A stretch of DNA of 64,000 nucleotides from Heterorhizobium halophytocola. Its GTDB lineage: Bacteria > Pseudomonadota > Alphaproteobacteria > Rhizobiales > Rhizobiaceae. The stretch lies in the NCBI RefSeq assembly GCF_017873095.1, contig NZ_JAGGJU010000007.1, positions 124,001-188,000 of the forward strand. The letters are read 5' to 3'. Shown one piece after another: positions 8,511-16,856 of this stretch. Position numbers and translations under genes: made by a program. The notes below the pieces were generated by a model, which had not been told where the DNA came from, did not search any database, and saw only the letters and a program-made list of their open reading frames with translations. The stretch's first letter is position 1. Each line of letters opens with the position of its first letter.

Positions 8511-8553
8511 TCTCACCCCTTGAGGGGGAGATGTCCGGCAGGACAGAGGGGGG
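8511..8553 (+). repeat. Rhizobial intergenic palindromic element
   Basis: Full-length copy: CACCCCTTGAGGGGGAGATG, TCCGGCAGGACAGAGGGGGG. Over 36 bases it differs from the copy at 27031-27075 at a single position. In one frame such elements read SPLEGEMSGRTEGG, a recurrent spurious peptide. Confidence 0.85.
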
Positions 8554-8613
8554 GAAGGTGACAACCGAACGCCGGCCCCAAATTTTCAGAAGTCACGGAA
8601 CGACATCACCCGC

Positions 8614-9354
8614 ATGAGCATGCATCGACTGACATTGGCGGCAAGGCTGACGGATCTGCCCGATACCGGGCTTGCCCTTGCGGCCGAGTTCTCGCTTGCC
8701 GGCGTGCCCGCGCGCTGCGATGCCTTTGGCGCGCTGATGCTGCCGGGGCTCGACACCCTTGTGGTGTCCGACCTGCATCTGGAAAAAGGCGCAGCCTTTG
8801 CCCGGCGTGGCCAGATGCTGCCGCCCTACGACACGCTGGCGACGCTGAAACTGCTCGACGCCGTGATCGCCCGGCACGATCCGAAGGTCGTCATCAGTCT
8901 TGGCGACAATTTCCACGACCGGAGCGGGTCCGCACATCTGCCGGACGCCTTCCGGCAGAGGATTGTCGACATGGCGCGCGGCCGCGAGTGGATCTGGATC
9001 AACGGCAACCACGATCCGGACGGCGCCTTCGGCCTGCCCGGCATCTCGGCCGACCGGCTCGCCTATGGCGGGCTGAGCTTCGTTCATGAACCGTCCGAGG
9101 GCCCCGTCGCCGGCGAGATCGCCGGCCACCTGCATCCCTCAGCCACCGTCCGCCGCCGGGAAAAATCGGTGCGCCGCGCCTGCTTTGCGACGGACGGCGC
9201 CCGCCTCGTCATGCCCGCCTTCGGCGTCACCACCGGCGGCCTCGACCTGCGGCACAAGGCCTTCACCGGCCTTTTCGAGCGTGACCGTCTCGTCGCCCAC
9301 CTGCTCGGCCGCGACCGCATCTATTCGGTGCGCTACAGCGGGTTGATGGGATAA
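8614..9354 (+). CDS. pdeM: Ligase-associated DNA damage response endonuclease PdeM
   Basis: A 246-residue calcineurin-like metallophosphoesterase. The metal-site motifs are all present and in order: SDLHLEKG (D53, H55), GDNFHD (97-102), GNHD (131-134) and GHLHP (171-175). PdeM-type nucleases are encoded beside Lhr-type helicases in a conserved DNA repair neighbourhood, which fits the gene upstream. Unusually, 668 bases of repeats separate the two here, so coupled translation is impossible and pdeM may have its own promoter. ATGs at 8614 and 8620 are both possible; no strong ribosome site is visible. Confidence 0.92.
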   Translation: MSMHRLTLAARLTDLPDTGLALAAEFSLAGVPARCDAFGALMLPGLDTLVVSDLHLEKGAAFARRGQMLPPYDTLATLKLLDAVIARHDPKVVISLGDNFHDRSGSAHLPDAFRQRIVDMARGREWIWINGNHDPDGAFGLPGISADRLAYGGLSFVHEPSEGPVAGEIAGHLHPSATVRRREKSVRRACFATDGARLVMPAFGVTTGGLDLRHKAFTGLFERDRLVAHLLGRDRIYSVRYSGLMG

Positions 9355-9433
9355 TCGACCTTCCCTGCCGTCCCGCACGCACGCCGTATTCGGCCCCTAG
9401 GGAAGGAACTTCGAAAGGAGCGGGGCCTCATTC

Positions 9434-10486
9434 ATGGTGAAGAGCAAGAAGCGAGACGAACGGGCTGAACCGGTCCTGTTCTACCCGATGGACGTCCTGC
9501 CGCCCTCTGCCGCGACGTGCCGCGCGGCACTCTATGACGCCTTTGCCGATTATCGCGCCGCTCTCCATGTCTGCCCGACGTGCTTTGGGGAGGACAATCA
9601 GGAGGAACTGCGCTTGACTGCAAGGCAACCAGTCGAGCGTGCCAATTACGCCGTCATCCGGCAGTTCCTGTTCGAACACCCCAATTGCTGCGACGGGCTT
9701 GATTCCATCCGCCACTGGCTTCCCCGCCTCCTGGAAGCCGGTTTCTTCGACACCGACGCCTTCCCGTCGCCGATCGCGCAGGTCTATCGCTCGGGCCTCT
9801 GGCTCTGGCCGGAGCAAGAGCAGGCGGCGATCCGCGCGGCGGTGCGGCGCGCGGCCGAGGGCTGGTTCCGCGGCGGTTCGCCGGCCCCCTTCGACGAGCC
9901 GGCCGCCCTGCGCCTGTCGCTCGCCCGCCACCGACGGGGCCTGCAGCGCGATGCTCGCAAGGCGGACGCTATTGCCGAGGCGGAACGGCCGCTCGGCCTC
10001 CATGAGGAGAATGCCTGCTCGCGATTCTCGGTTCAGAGCCTGCTGTTGACGCGGTTCGAGCCGCGCGCGGTGTTCGACTGGCTACTGCAATGCGGTTCGC
10101 GCCGCGCTATCGCCGTTATCGTCGAAATGCTCGAAGAGAGCAGTCTTGGGGACGATATCGTCTATTATTCGACGCCCTTCGGTCCGGCTGGCGCCGAAGA
10201 GATCGAGCAGGCGCTGGCCGATGCGACCTCGGCGCTGAATCGGCTGGTCCGGCACGCCCTGTTCGAGGTCGTGACCGACGAGCGCCTGCTGGCGCTCTAC
10301 GAAACCGTTTGCCAGTCCGATCCGGGGCTTGCAGAGACGCTGTGTCGGGCAGAGTATGCTTGGGGGATCGGCGCCTATGAGGCCTGGCTCACCGATCCCG
10401 GGGCCGAGATCGCGCGCCTACGGCATTTGCTGCGGATCGCCGGCCAAGGTAAGGCGCTCTCCTTCGGCGGGACCTCATCCCCTTAG
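9434..10486 (+). CDS. Conserved-looking hypothetical protein, 350 aa
   Basis: I do not recognise a family. The protein is soluble, without a signal peptide or membrane segment, and rich in Arg, Ala, Glu and Leu. It contains a CPTC pair near residues 47-50 and HPNCCDG near residues 82-88, which could bind metal but do not form a standard finger. The second half looks helical. AAAGGAGCGGGG lies about 10 bases before the ATG, a strong ribosome site. Its last 12 bases overlap the convergent FtsX-like permease gene. Codon use resembles the neighbours. Confidence 0.75.
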   Translation: MVKSKKRDERAEPVLFYPMDVLPPSAATCRAALYDAFADYRAALHVCPTCFGEDNQEELRLTARQPVERANYAVIRQFLFEHPNCCDGLDSIRHWLPRLLEAGFFDTDAFPSPIAQVYRSGLWLWPEQEQAAIRAAVRRAAEGWFRGGSPAPFDEPAALRLSLARHRRGLQRDARKADAIAEAERPLGLHEENACSRFSVQSLLLTRFEPRAVFDWLLQCGSRRAIAVIVEMLEESSLGDDIVYYSTPFGPAGAEEIEQALADATSALNRLVRHALFEVVTDERLLALYETVCQSDPGLAETLCRAEYAWGIGAYEAWLTDPGAEIARLRHLLRIAGQGKALSFGGTSSP

Positions 10487-11791
10487 CGCCTGCGCCGGTG
10501 ACTGACGATAGGCGAGCAGCGCCGGCAGGGCGGCAAGGACGGCGGCGAAGGCCAGGGTGGCGGCAAGCTGCAGCATGTCTGCCTTGGTGAAGGAGACCGG
10601 CAGGCCGAAGCCGTTTCGCGCGGTAAAGACGCTGGAGATCATGGCTGCCGCCTGATAGCCGATGGCGATACCAGCGGCGATGCCGACCACGATCACCAGC
10701 ATCAGCTCGCTCCAGACGATCAGCGAGATCGACAGCCGCGGCGCGCCGAAGGCTCTGAGGGCACCGATCTGCCGACGCCGCTGGCTGACATGCATCACGG
10801 TTACCAGTATCAGGGCAGCGGCCACCAGCACCTGCGCGCCGAAGGCGACCGCCTGCAGCACCAGCTTGGCGTCGCCGAGCGTCGCGTAGAGACGCGTCAA
10901 CACCTCTCCGGGAAAGACGCCGACCGTGTCGCCGCCGCGAAACTGCTGCCTCAGCTTGTAGGCATCGGCGATCGACTTCGGCTTGACGAGGATCGCCGGC
11001 ACACCGGGATCGCCTGGGCCGAAGGTCTCGTCGAGCGGAGCGTAGGCATCGATATGGCCGCCTGAATGATCATGGTCGTCGTCGTGATCATCCGCCGCGG
11101 CCGTGTCATCCGCATGCGTGTCCTCGGCCACCTCGTCATCATGATCGTGCCCGATGGCCTCCTCGTGCCCCTTTGCGTGCTCGTGTTCTTCCAGCCCGTG
11201 AATCTGCCAGACCGCCTGTACGGGCACGAGGATCGCCCGGTCCCAGGCGGTGCCCGTTGGCTGCAGTCGGCCTGTGACGGTGTAGGCAAGTTCGGTATGC
11301 GTATGGCCACCTTCTGCGGCGGTACCGTGCATCGGCTTTACCTGGTCGCCGGGCTTCAGCCGCACGGCCGAGCCGACCACGGCTTCGCCCTCATGGGCAA
11401 ACATCGCTCCTTCGGCAAACCCGGGCGTCGTGCCGGCGATCAGCGCCGTCGTCGTGCCGATGATCGGATAGCCGGCGAAGCTGTCGCCGAAGGCCACCGG
11501 GGCCGCCCATTCGACACGCGGATCGGCCTGCAGATCAGCCAGCACATGACCTTCGGTCAGCGGTATCGGCGCCGCTTGCAGAAAGACCGAGGACAGCACC
11601 AGCTGCGTCTCGTTGCCCGCCGCGCCGATGACCAGATCGAACTTGTCGGCGGCGCGGGCGCTGCCGAGCCTGAGCGCCCGCTCCTGCAGGGTGACGGTCA
11701 CCACCAGCGCGGTCGACAGCGCGACCAGCAGGGCGATGACGAGGCTGCCGAGCCAGACGCGTCGGAGGTCGGAGACGATGAACCGCATCAT
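10475..11791 (-). CDS. FtsX-like ABC transporter permease with His-rich loop
   Basis: A 438-residue MacB/LolC/FtsX-type permease: one membrane segment near residues 13-33, a large periplasmic region, and three membrane segments in the last third (about 320-435). The periplasmic region has an insertion at residues 198-246 with eleven His and many Asp/Glu residues (for example HEHAKGHEE, HDHDDE, DDDHDHSGGH), plus a smaller HGTAAEGGHTHTE cluster at 155-167; metal binding is likely. The ATG overlaps the ATPase stop by 4 bases. In Pseudomonas aeruginosa the PA4063-PA4066 set (FtsX permease, LolD-like ATPase, DUF3299) is, from memory, Zur-regulated; a zinc role here is inference. Confidence 0.9.
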   Translation of the reverse strand: MMRFIVSDLRRVWLGSLVIALLVALSTALVVTVTLQERALRLGSARAADKFDLVIGAAGNETQLVLSSVFLQAAPIPLTEGHVLADLQADPRVEWAAPVAFGDSFAGYPIIGTTTALIAGTTPGFAEGAMFAHEGEAVVGSAVRLKPGDQVKPMHGTAAEGGHTHTELAYTVTGRLQPTGTAWDRAILVPVQAVWQIHGLEEHEHAKGHEEAIGHDHDDEVAEDTHADDTAAADDHDDDHDHSGGHIDAYAPLDETFGPGDPGVPAILVKPKSIADAYKLRQQFRGGDTVGVFPGEVLTRLYATLGDAKLVLQAVAFGAQVLVAAALILVTVMHVSQRRRQIGALRAFGAPRLSISLIVWSELMLVIVVGIAAGIAIGYQAAAMISSVFTARNGFGLPVSFTKADMLQLAATLAFAAVLAALPALLAYRQSPAQALRG

Positions 11792-12480
11792 GCCGCCACC
11801 GCCTCGCGTCGGTCGGCGGCAATCCGGCCGCTGGCAAGCTCGATCCGCCGCGGCAGCCGGTCGATCAGCCGCGGATCATGGGACACGACGATCAGGGTGC
11901 TGCCTTCCGCCGCGGCGACGTCCAGCAGCAGGTCGGCGACCACGCTGCCGCTCTGTCTGTCGAGGCTGGCGGTCGGTTCGTCGGCGACGATCACGCCGGG
12001 TTGCCGCAGCAGGGCGCGCGCCACCGCCACCCGCTGCATTTCGCCGCGCGACATCGTCTCGATCGCCTGGTCCGGGCGTTCCAGCCCGAAGCGCTGGAGA
12101 AGATCGCCGGCCCGCGCCTGTCGCGCTTTGGTCGCCTGTCCTCCGAGCCGTGCCGGCAATAGCACGTTGTCGAGGGCAGACAGGCCGGGAAACAGATGAA
12201 AGTCCTGCATCACCAGCCCGACATTTTCCGCCCGCCAGCGGTCGCGGCGGCCTTCCGATAGTGTGGCAAGATCGGTGTCGCTCCAGAGCACGCGGCCGTG
12301 GCGCAGCCCTTCCAGTCCGGTGATGATGTTGACCAGCGTGCTCTTGCCAGAGCCGGAGGCTCCGGTGATGCAGACATGCTCACCGGCGGTGATCGCAAGC
12401 CGGTCGATCTCGAGCACGGGTGCTGCAAGTCCGGCAAAGCTGACGCGGGCGTCTTCGAGGGAAAGGTCGAGCCTGGTCAT
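11788..12480 (-). CDS. ABC transporter ATP-binding protein, LolD/MacB type
   Basis: A 230-residue cytoplasmic ATPase pairing with the FtsX-like permease. Walker A GASGSGKST, Q-loop MQDFHLFPGLSALDNV, signature MSRGEMQRVAVARAL (SRGE in place of the usual SGGQ), Walker B VIVADEPTASLD and the switch His in VVSHD are all present. It overlaps the permease start by 4 bases and the DUF3299 stop by one base (TGATG), so the three genes are translationally coupled. Such mechanotransmission ABC pairs move or release envelope proteins or ligands rather than import nutrients; the substrate is unknown. Confidence 0.92.
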   Translation of the reverse strand: MTRLDLSLEDARVSFAGLAAPVLEIDRLAITAGEHVCITGASGSGKSTLVNIITGLEGLRHGRVLWSDTDLATLSEGRRDRWRAENVGLVMQDFHLFPGLSALDNVLLPARLGGQATKARQARAGDLLQRFGLERPDQAIETMSRGEMQRVAVARALLRQPGVIVADEPTASLDRQSGSVVADLLLDVAAAEGSTLIVVSHDPRLIDRLPRRIELASGRIAADRREAVAA

Positions 12481-12962
12481 CAGGCCACGCTGTAGCGGGC
12501 TTGCCGGAGCCTGAGCAGGCTGACGAAACCGGTTTCCGGATCGGTCCAGGAGCCCATTTCCAGCATGCCGGTCACCTCGATCTGGGTACTTGGCTGGACG
12601 AAGGTCTGCTTTTCGTCAAGATAGACGACAACGATATTGTCCGGCCAGTCGGCATCCGACGAGCAGAACGGGCAGAGCGCCATCGGGATTTCGGTGAGCA
12701 CGAAGAAGCTCGCCTCGGCCTTCAGTGGCGGCGCCATGAAGCCGCGCATGGCGATCTGCTTGCCTGTCAGCTGTTTCACCTTGTCGGAGAATTCCAGTCC
12801 CAGCGGGCTCACCTTGCCGTAGAGTTCGTCGAAGGTCAGAGCGGGCAGCGCGGCACGGGCGGGGCCTGCAAGCGGCAGGGCGAGCGTGCCGAGCCCGGCA
12901 AGCAGTGCGCGTCGGGTCAGCCGTGCACGGCGCGACAGATGGGGCGGGAGCAGGGGGGACAT
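12480..12962 (-). CDS. Secreted DUF3299-like protein
   Basis: About 160 residues, exported: the N-terminus carries RRARLTRRALLAGLGTLAL then PARA, a Tat-like signal. The mature part has GKQIAMRGFMAPP, CPFCSSD and VYLDEKQ, resembling DUF3299 (GK-v-i-GFM-P and C-containing core). The CPFC pair may bind metal or be a redox site. Of two ATGs (12968 and 12962) the second is preferred, because GGAG is 8 bases before it but only 2 bases before the first. It is the first gene of the DUF3299-ATPase-permease unit. Confidence 0.82.
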   Translation of the reverse strand: MSPLLPPHLSRRARLTRRALLAGLGTLALPLAGPARAALPALTFDELYGKVSPLGLEFSDKVKQLTGKQIAMRGFMAPPLKAEASFFVLTEIPMALCPFCSSDADWPDNIVVVYLDEKQTFVQPSTQIEVTGMLEMGSWTDPETGFVSLLRLRQARYSVA

Positions 12963-13014
12963 GGGCATATCTCCGATATTCGACCTTGTCTTTTAGGCGC
13001 CGCAGAACGGCAAT

Positions 13015-13040
13015 GTCCGGGCGGCAGGCGCCGCCCGGAC
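13015..13040 (-). terminator. Hairpin after alkaline phosphatase gene
   Basis: Perfect 11-base stem (GTCCGGGCGGC / GCCGCCCGGAC) with a 4-base loop, 25 bases after the alkaline phosphatase stop. There is no T run, so it may be a transcript-end stabiliser or Rho-assisted stop. Confidence 0.6.
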
Positions 13041-13064
13041 GGTGTCAGCCATCAGAGCCCGGGG

Positions 13065-14816
13065 TCAGTTGGTCTTGGCCGCCCCGAGGGCAAGCGCGTC
13101 GACCATGACCTTGTAGACGTCGCTTTCTTCCATATAGCCCTTGAAGCCGTCCGCGCCGGGGCCGGCGGCCTGCAGCACGACGTCATCGACCGAATGGGTG
13201 CCGGTCGATTCGTCCTTCGGCAGATTGCCTTCCTCGAAGATCGCGCCGGGCACGTCCTTATAGGCTTCGTTGGCGATATATTCGCCCTTCTCGTTCTTCA
13301 CCGCCGGCTCGAACGGGCCGTCCATTTTCGGCTGGAAGGTCTCGTAGTGGTCGGGGAAGTTGGAGACGAACATGGCGAGGCGCCGGTCGGCATCGACCTT
13401 GTCGGGGAAGCCGTCATGGTCCTCGTCGGTATAGGTCGGGAAGCCTGCGGCAGCGCCGACCTTGAAGCTCTCGCGGCCGGTCTCGCCCTTGGTGTTGTCG
13501 ATCATGCCCATCAGCGTCACGCCGTGGGTATGGTCGCCGGTCACCACGATCAGCGTATCGGGATGGTCCTTCTGGTATTCGCGGGCAATCCCGATCGCCT
13601 GGTCGAATTCGATCGTGTCATAGACGGCGCGTTCCATGTCGAGCGGGTGGCTGGCCTTGTCGATGTCGGAGCCTTCGACCATCAGGAAGAAGCCGTCCGG
13701 ATTCTGGTCGAGCTTGGCGAGTGCCACCTTGGTCATCTCGACCAGGCCCGGCTGATCCGGGAACTTGTCGACGGAACCCTTCTTCAACTGCAGGCGGTCG
13801 AGCGCGTAGTCCATGTTGCCGGTGTGGAACAGGCCGAGCATGTGCTCGGGATTGTCGGTTGCGACCTTTTCCAGTTCGGCGCTGTTGGTAGCGATCGTGT
13901 AGCCGGCGTCCTGGAACAGCTTGATATAGTCCTTGTCGTCCTTGCGCTTCGAGCCGGGGGTTTCCTTGTTGAGGAAATAGGCCGAGCCGCCGCCGAGTGC
14001 GACCTCGGGCTTGACGTCGAGCATCATGCCGACGATGGCGGCCTTCTCGTCGCGCAGGCGGGTGTGGGAGACGACGGCGGCCGGCGTTGCGTCTTCCAGT
14101 TCCGACTTGGCGACGATGCCGATCGACTTCTTCGTCGTGCGGCGGAGCGCCTCTGCGATGTTCTCGACCTTCGGGTCATCGAACGGATCGGCAGTGCGGT
14201 CGGCATAGACGCCGATGGCGTTGATCGCCGACTTGTGGCCGGTCATGTAGGCCGACATGGTGTTGGCCGAATCGGTATTGATCGAATTGGTGGCCGACGT
14301 GCCGATGAAGGCCATGTGGTCGAGGTCGTCCATGGCCAGGCGCCCGTTCGCCTTGCCCTCGGTCATGCCCTTGGACATGATGCGGGCAGCCGTGCGGTGG
14401 GCGACCGAAAGGCCGTCGCCGAGGAAGAAGATGACGTTCTTGGCAACCGGCTTGTCCGGCGTGGCGTAGACGTCCCAGGTAACCGACTTTGACTCGTCGC
14501 CGGCCTTGGCTTCAACCGTGTAGGTGCCGGCCGAAAGCTTGACGCCGCGCAGCACCAGCGCCGAGCCGAGCGCCTTGTCGTCCTTGCCCTTCTCTTCGGC
14601 GACGAACTCGGCTTCCGAACCCAGAACCGACTTGTAATCCTCGCCATTGACCGTGACCTTGACGTCTTCGGGCTTGATCATGGCGTCGAACTCGACCTTG
14701 AAATCGAACGGCGAGCCGCTGAGAATCGTCGCCCGGTCCAGCGGATAGACGGTCGCTGCATGGGCCGAACCGACCAGGGCCGTGGTCGCCACAAGGGCAG
14801 CAAAAAGAGTGCGCAT
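13065..14816 (-). CDS. Secreted alkaline phosphatase
   Basis: A 583-residue exported enzyme that releases phosphate from organic monoesters. A signal peptide (cleavage after AHA, about residue 20) is followed by an N-terminal domain of about 100 residues that looks like a beta-sandwich, then the alkaline phosphatase core: metal motif FLGDG (131-135), catalytic DSA with nucleophile Ser183 in TDSANTMSAYMTG, EGSDIDKASH, TGDHTHGVT and GTHSVDDV. The order matches the PhoA family; the N-terminal domain is an addition relative to E. coli PhoA. A candidate Pho box and a palindrome lie just upstream, consistent with phosphate-starvation control, as for ugpB in this window. Confidence 0.93.
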   Translation of the reverse strand: MRTLFAALVATTALVGSAHAATVYPLDRATILSGSPFDFKVEFDAMIKPEDVKVTVNGEDYKSVLGSEAEFVAEEKGKDDKALGSALVLRGVKLSAGTYTVEAKAGDESKSVTWDVYATPDKPVAKNVIFFLGDGLSVAHRTAARIMSKGMTEGKANGRLAMDDLDHMAFIGTSATNSINTDSANTMSAYMTGHKSAINAIGVYADRTADPFDDPKVENIAEALRRTTKKSIGIVAKSELEDATPAAVVSHTRLRDEKAAIVGMMLDVKPEVALGGGSAYFLNKETPGSKRKDDKDYIKLFQDAGYTIATNSAELEKVATDNPEHMLGLFHTGNMDYALDRLQLKKGSVDKFPDQPGLVEMTKVALAKLDQNPDGFFLMVEGSDIDKASHPLDMERAVYDTIEFDQAIGIAREYQKDHPDTLIVVTGDHTHGVTLMGMIDNTKGETGRESFKVGAAAGFPTYTDEDHDGFPDKVDADRRLAMFVSNFPDHYETFQPKMDGPFEPAVKNEKGEYIANEAYKDVPGAIFEEGNLPKDESTGTHSVDDVVLQAAGPGADGFKGYMEESDVYKVMVDALALGAAKTN

Positions 14817-14845
14817 GGATTATCCCTCTCCAAGTGTGATCTATA

Positions 14846-14863
14846 CCGGACCTATAGGTCCGG
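14846..14863. promoter_or_regulatory. 18-bp perfect palindrome, phosphatase leader
   Basis: CCGGACCTATAGGTCCGG is a perfect palindrome 30 bases before the alkaline phosphatase ATG and 3 bases from the candidate Pho box. It could be a second operator or a leader hairpin. Confidence 0.6.
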
Positions 14864-14866
14864 CAG

Positions 14867-14884
14867 ATGACACTCGCATGACGA
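14867..14884 (-). promoter_or_regulatory. Candidate Pho box upstream of alkaline phosphatase
   Basis: On the minus strand TCGTCAT-GCGA-GTGTCAT, two direct 7-base half-sites with the 4-base spacing of the PhoB site (CTGTCAT-N4-CTGTCAT), 11 of 14 positions matching. It ends about 50 bases before the start codon, a typical place for PhoB activation. Confidence 0.6.
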
Positions 14885-14918
14885 TATCCCCGCCATGGCC
14901 GGGCAAGTTTTAGGGGGG

Positions 14919-15725
14919 TCAGTCCTTGCGGAAGATGACGCTGGCGCTCCAGCCGGTCAGCATGGCCAGCACGACGGCAAACAGGCCGTAAAGCAGCGGC
15001 TTTTCGTGCGCCGCCTGGGAGATCGTGTCCTCCAGTCCGGTCTTGATCACCCGCAGGGGCAGTTCCTTCTGGGCGATGAAGCTGCCGCTCTTGAACAGAT
15101 AGGCATGTACCATGTGGACGCCGTTCGGGATATTCGCCGGCAGTTTGAGTGTCGCCTTGAACAGGTTGGAGGAGACGAAGCGCACGCCGTTGTTTTCGGC
15201 CTGGTAGAGCCCGCTTGCCACGCTGAGCCGCCGATAGGCGTCGCGAAAGCTGGTCATGTTGGTGTCCGGCGCGAAATAGCCGATGGGGGTCAGCGGGATA
15301 TGCGGAATGCCGACGCCGACGCTGTTGAGCAGGTCGGGGGAGGCGATGTCGCTGACGAGCCGGGTGCTGGCGAGCGAATAGGATTCGGGCGGCGCCTCGA
15401 AGGTCATCGAGCGGCGGTTGACCCAGATGCCGAACAGCCGCTCCTTGCGGCGCACGGTGGCGTCCTCGCGCGGGCCTTCCAGCGTGACGATCACGTCGTA
15501 CTGGCCGATGGCCAGAAGCAGCTGGTCGGTATTGGTGAGCGCGCCGAACACCGTCAGGTTGGCACCGCGAAAATCCGAGGTGATGGCGATCTCGTTGGTC
15601 GAGGTGCCGATGTCGAGGCCCTCCGCGCCTTCGACGCCTGTCACACCGGATGGCAGCGGCACCTGTGCCGCGGCGATCTGGACCGTCGCGCAAAGCATCA
15701 GAAGGGCAAGCAGGAAGCGGCACAT
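14919..15725 (-). CDS. TIGR02186 family membrane-anchored protein
   Basis: A 268-residue exported protein: signal peptide at residues 1-20 (ending IAAAQ), a periplasmic region containing TNEIAITSDFRG and GQYDVIVTLEGP, and one C-terminal membrane segment LLYGLFAVVLAMLTGWSASV. This is the TIGR02186 family, function unknown, regularly encoded beside TauE/SafE permeases. The ATG at 15725 overlaps the TauE/SafE stop by one base, so the two are translationally coupled and probably act together in the inner membrane. Confidence 0.85.
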   Translation of the reverse strand: MCRFLLALLMLCATVQIAAAQVPLPSGVTGVEGAEGLDIGTSTNEIAITSDFRGANLTVFGALTNTDQLLLAIGQYDVIVTLEGPREDATVRRKERLFGIWVNRRSMTFEAPPESYSLASTRLVSDIASPDLLNSVGVGIPHIPLTPIGYFAPDTNMTSFRDAYRRLSVASGLYQAENNGVRFVSSNLFKATLKLPANIPNGVHMVHAYLFKSGSFIAQKELPLRVIKTGLEDTISQAAHEKPLLYGLFAVVLAMLTGWSASVIFRKD

Positions 15726-16648
15726 CAGCCTCTGGAGCCTCCCACGGTGATGGAATAGAGATCGGCCGGCGTCAGCACCAGGTCGATTGCCAGTCGGATG
15801 CCGACGGCAAGCACCAGCAGGCCCAACAGCACGCGCAGCTGTTCGCCGCGCAGTTTCTGCCCGACACGCACGCCGTACTGCGCGCCGACAACGCCGGCGA
15901 CGATCAGCAGTGCGGCGAGCACGATATCGACGGAATAGTTCGTGCCGGCCTGGATCATCGTCGTATAGGCCGATACGAAGATGATCTGGAACAGCGAGGT
16001 CCCGACCACGACATTGGTCGGGATGCGCAGAAGATAGATCATCGCGGGCACGAGAATGAAGCCGCCGCCGATGCCCATCGGGGTCAGCATGCCGATCAGG
16101 AAACCGAGCACCACGACCGGGATGGCGCTCAGATAGATCTTCGATTTCTTGAAGCGCATCTTCAGCGGCAGCTTGTGGATCCACATGTGCTGGCCGGAGC
16201 GCTTCACCGCCACCGGCGTCGCGCTCTTGGAGCGGCGCAGCGCACCGACGCCCTCGACCAGCATCAGCGTGCCGACGGTGCCGAGCAGCACGACATAGAG
16301 CAGCGAGATGATCAGGTCGATCTGGCCGAGCTTTTTCAGCGCCACGAAGATCCACATGCCGACGGTGGCGCCGACAAGACCGCCGGCAAGCAGGATGCCG
16401 CCGAGCTTCAGGTCGAGCGAGCCGCGGCGGAAATGGGTGATGGCGCCGGAAACCGAGGAGGCCACGACCTGGTTTGCGCCGGTCGCGACGGCAACGATGG
16501 GAGGGATATTGTAGAAGATCAGCAGTGGCGTGATCAGAAAGCCGCCGCCGACGCCGAACATTCCGGACAGGAAACCGACGGCCGCACCCATGCCCAGTAT
16601 GATGAACACGTTTACCGACAGTTCCGCGATCGGCAGGTAGACAGTCAC
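15725..16648 (-). CDS. TauE/SafE family sulfite/organoanion exporter
   Basis: A 307-residue permease with about eight membrane segments in two related halves. Each half starts with a family loop: SGMFGVGGGFLITPLLI and GMLTPMGIGGGFILVPAMI. A basic, hydrophilic stretch near residues 140-170 separates the halves. TauE/SafE members are proposed to export sulfite, sulfoacetate and related anions; the substrate is not shown here. It is followed by the TIGR02186 gene with a one-base overlap. The 208-base gap from podJ holds nothing clear. Confidence 0.9.
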   Translation of the reverse strand: MTVYLPIAELSVNVFIILGMGAAVGFLSGMFGVGGGFLITPLLIFYNIPPIVAVATGANQVVASSVSGAITHFRRGSLDLKLGGILLAGGLVGATVGMWIFVALKKLGQIDLIISLLYVVLLGTVGTLMLVEGVGALRRSKSATPVAVKRSGQHMWIHKLPLKMRFKKSKIYLSAIPVVVLGFLIGMLTPMGIGGGFILVPAMIYLLRIPTNVVVGTSLFQIIFVSAYTTMIQAGTNYSVDIVLAALLIVAGVVGAQYGVRVGQKLRGEQLRVLLGLLVLAVGIRLAIDLVLTPADLYSITVGGSRG

Positions 16649-16856
16649 CCTCGGATCCCAATGCTAAATTGATCGCGATCCGGTGAACCGCGGCACCGCT
16701 AAACTGCCGTAATCATGAGCAGTCCTTGGCTGGGGGCGATGTCCGGCCTCATGCGAAAGGTTTCATGGACATCGCTATTTTCATGCGCTTCTCGGCCAGC
16801 CGAGTCAATTCCGCACCGCATTGCGGCATTGGTTTTTTAAGGTCCAGCCGAACGCC

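Noticed and set aside
12501..14492. Long plus-strand frame (663 codons) opposite the alkaline phosphatase gene
   Set aside because: Antisense shadow of a gene with clear family motifs; its translation has no recognisable domain.
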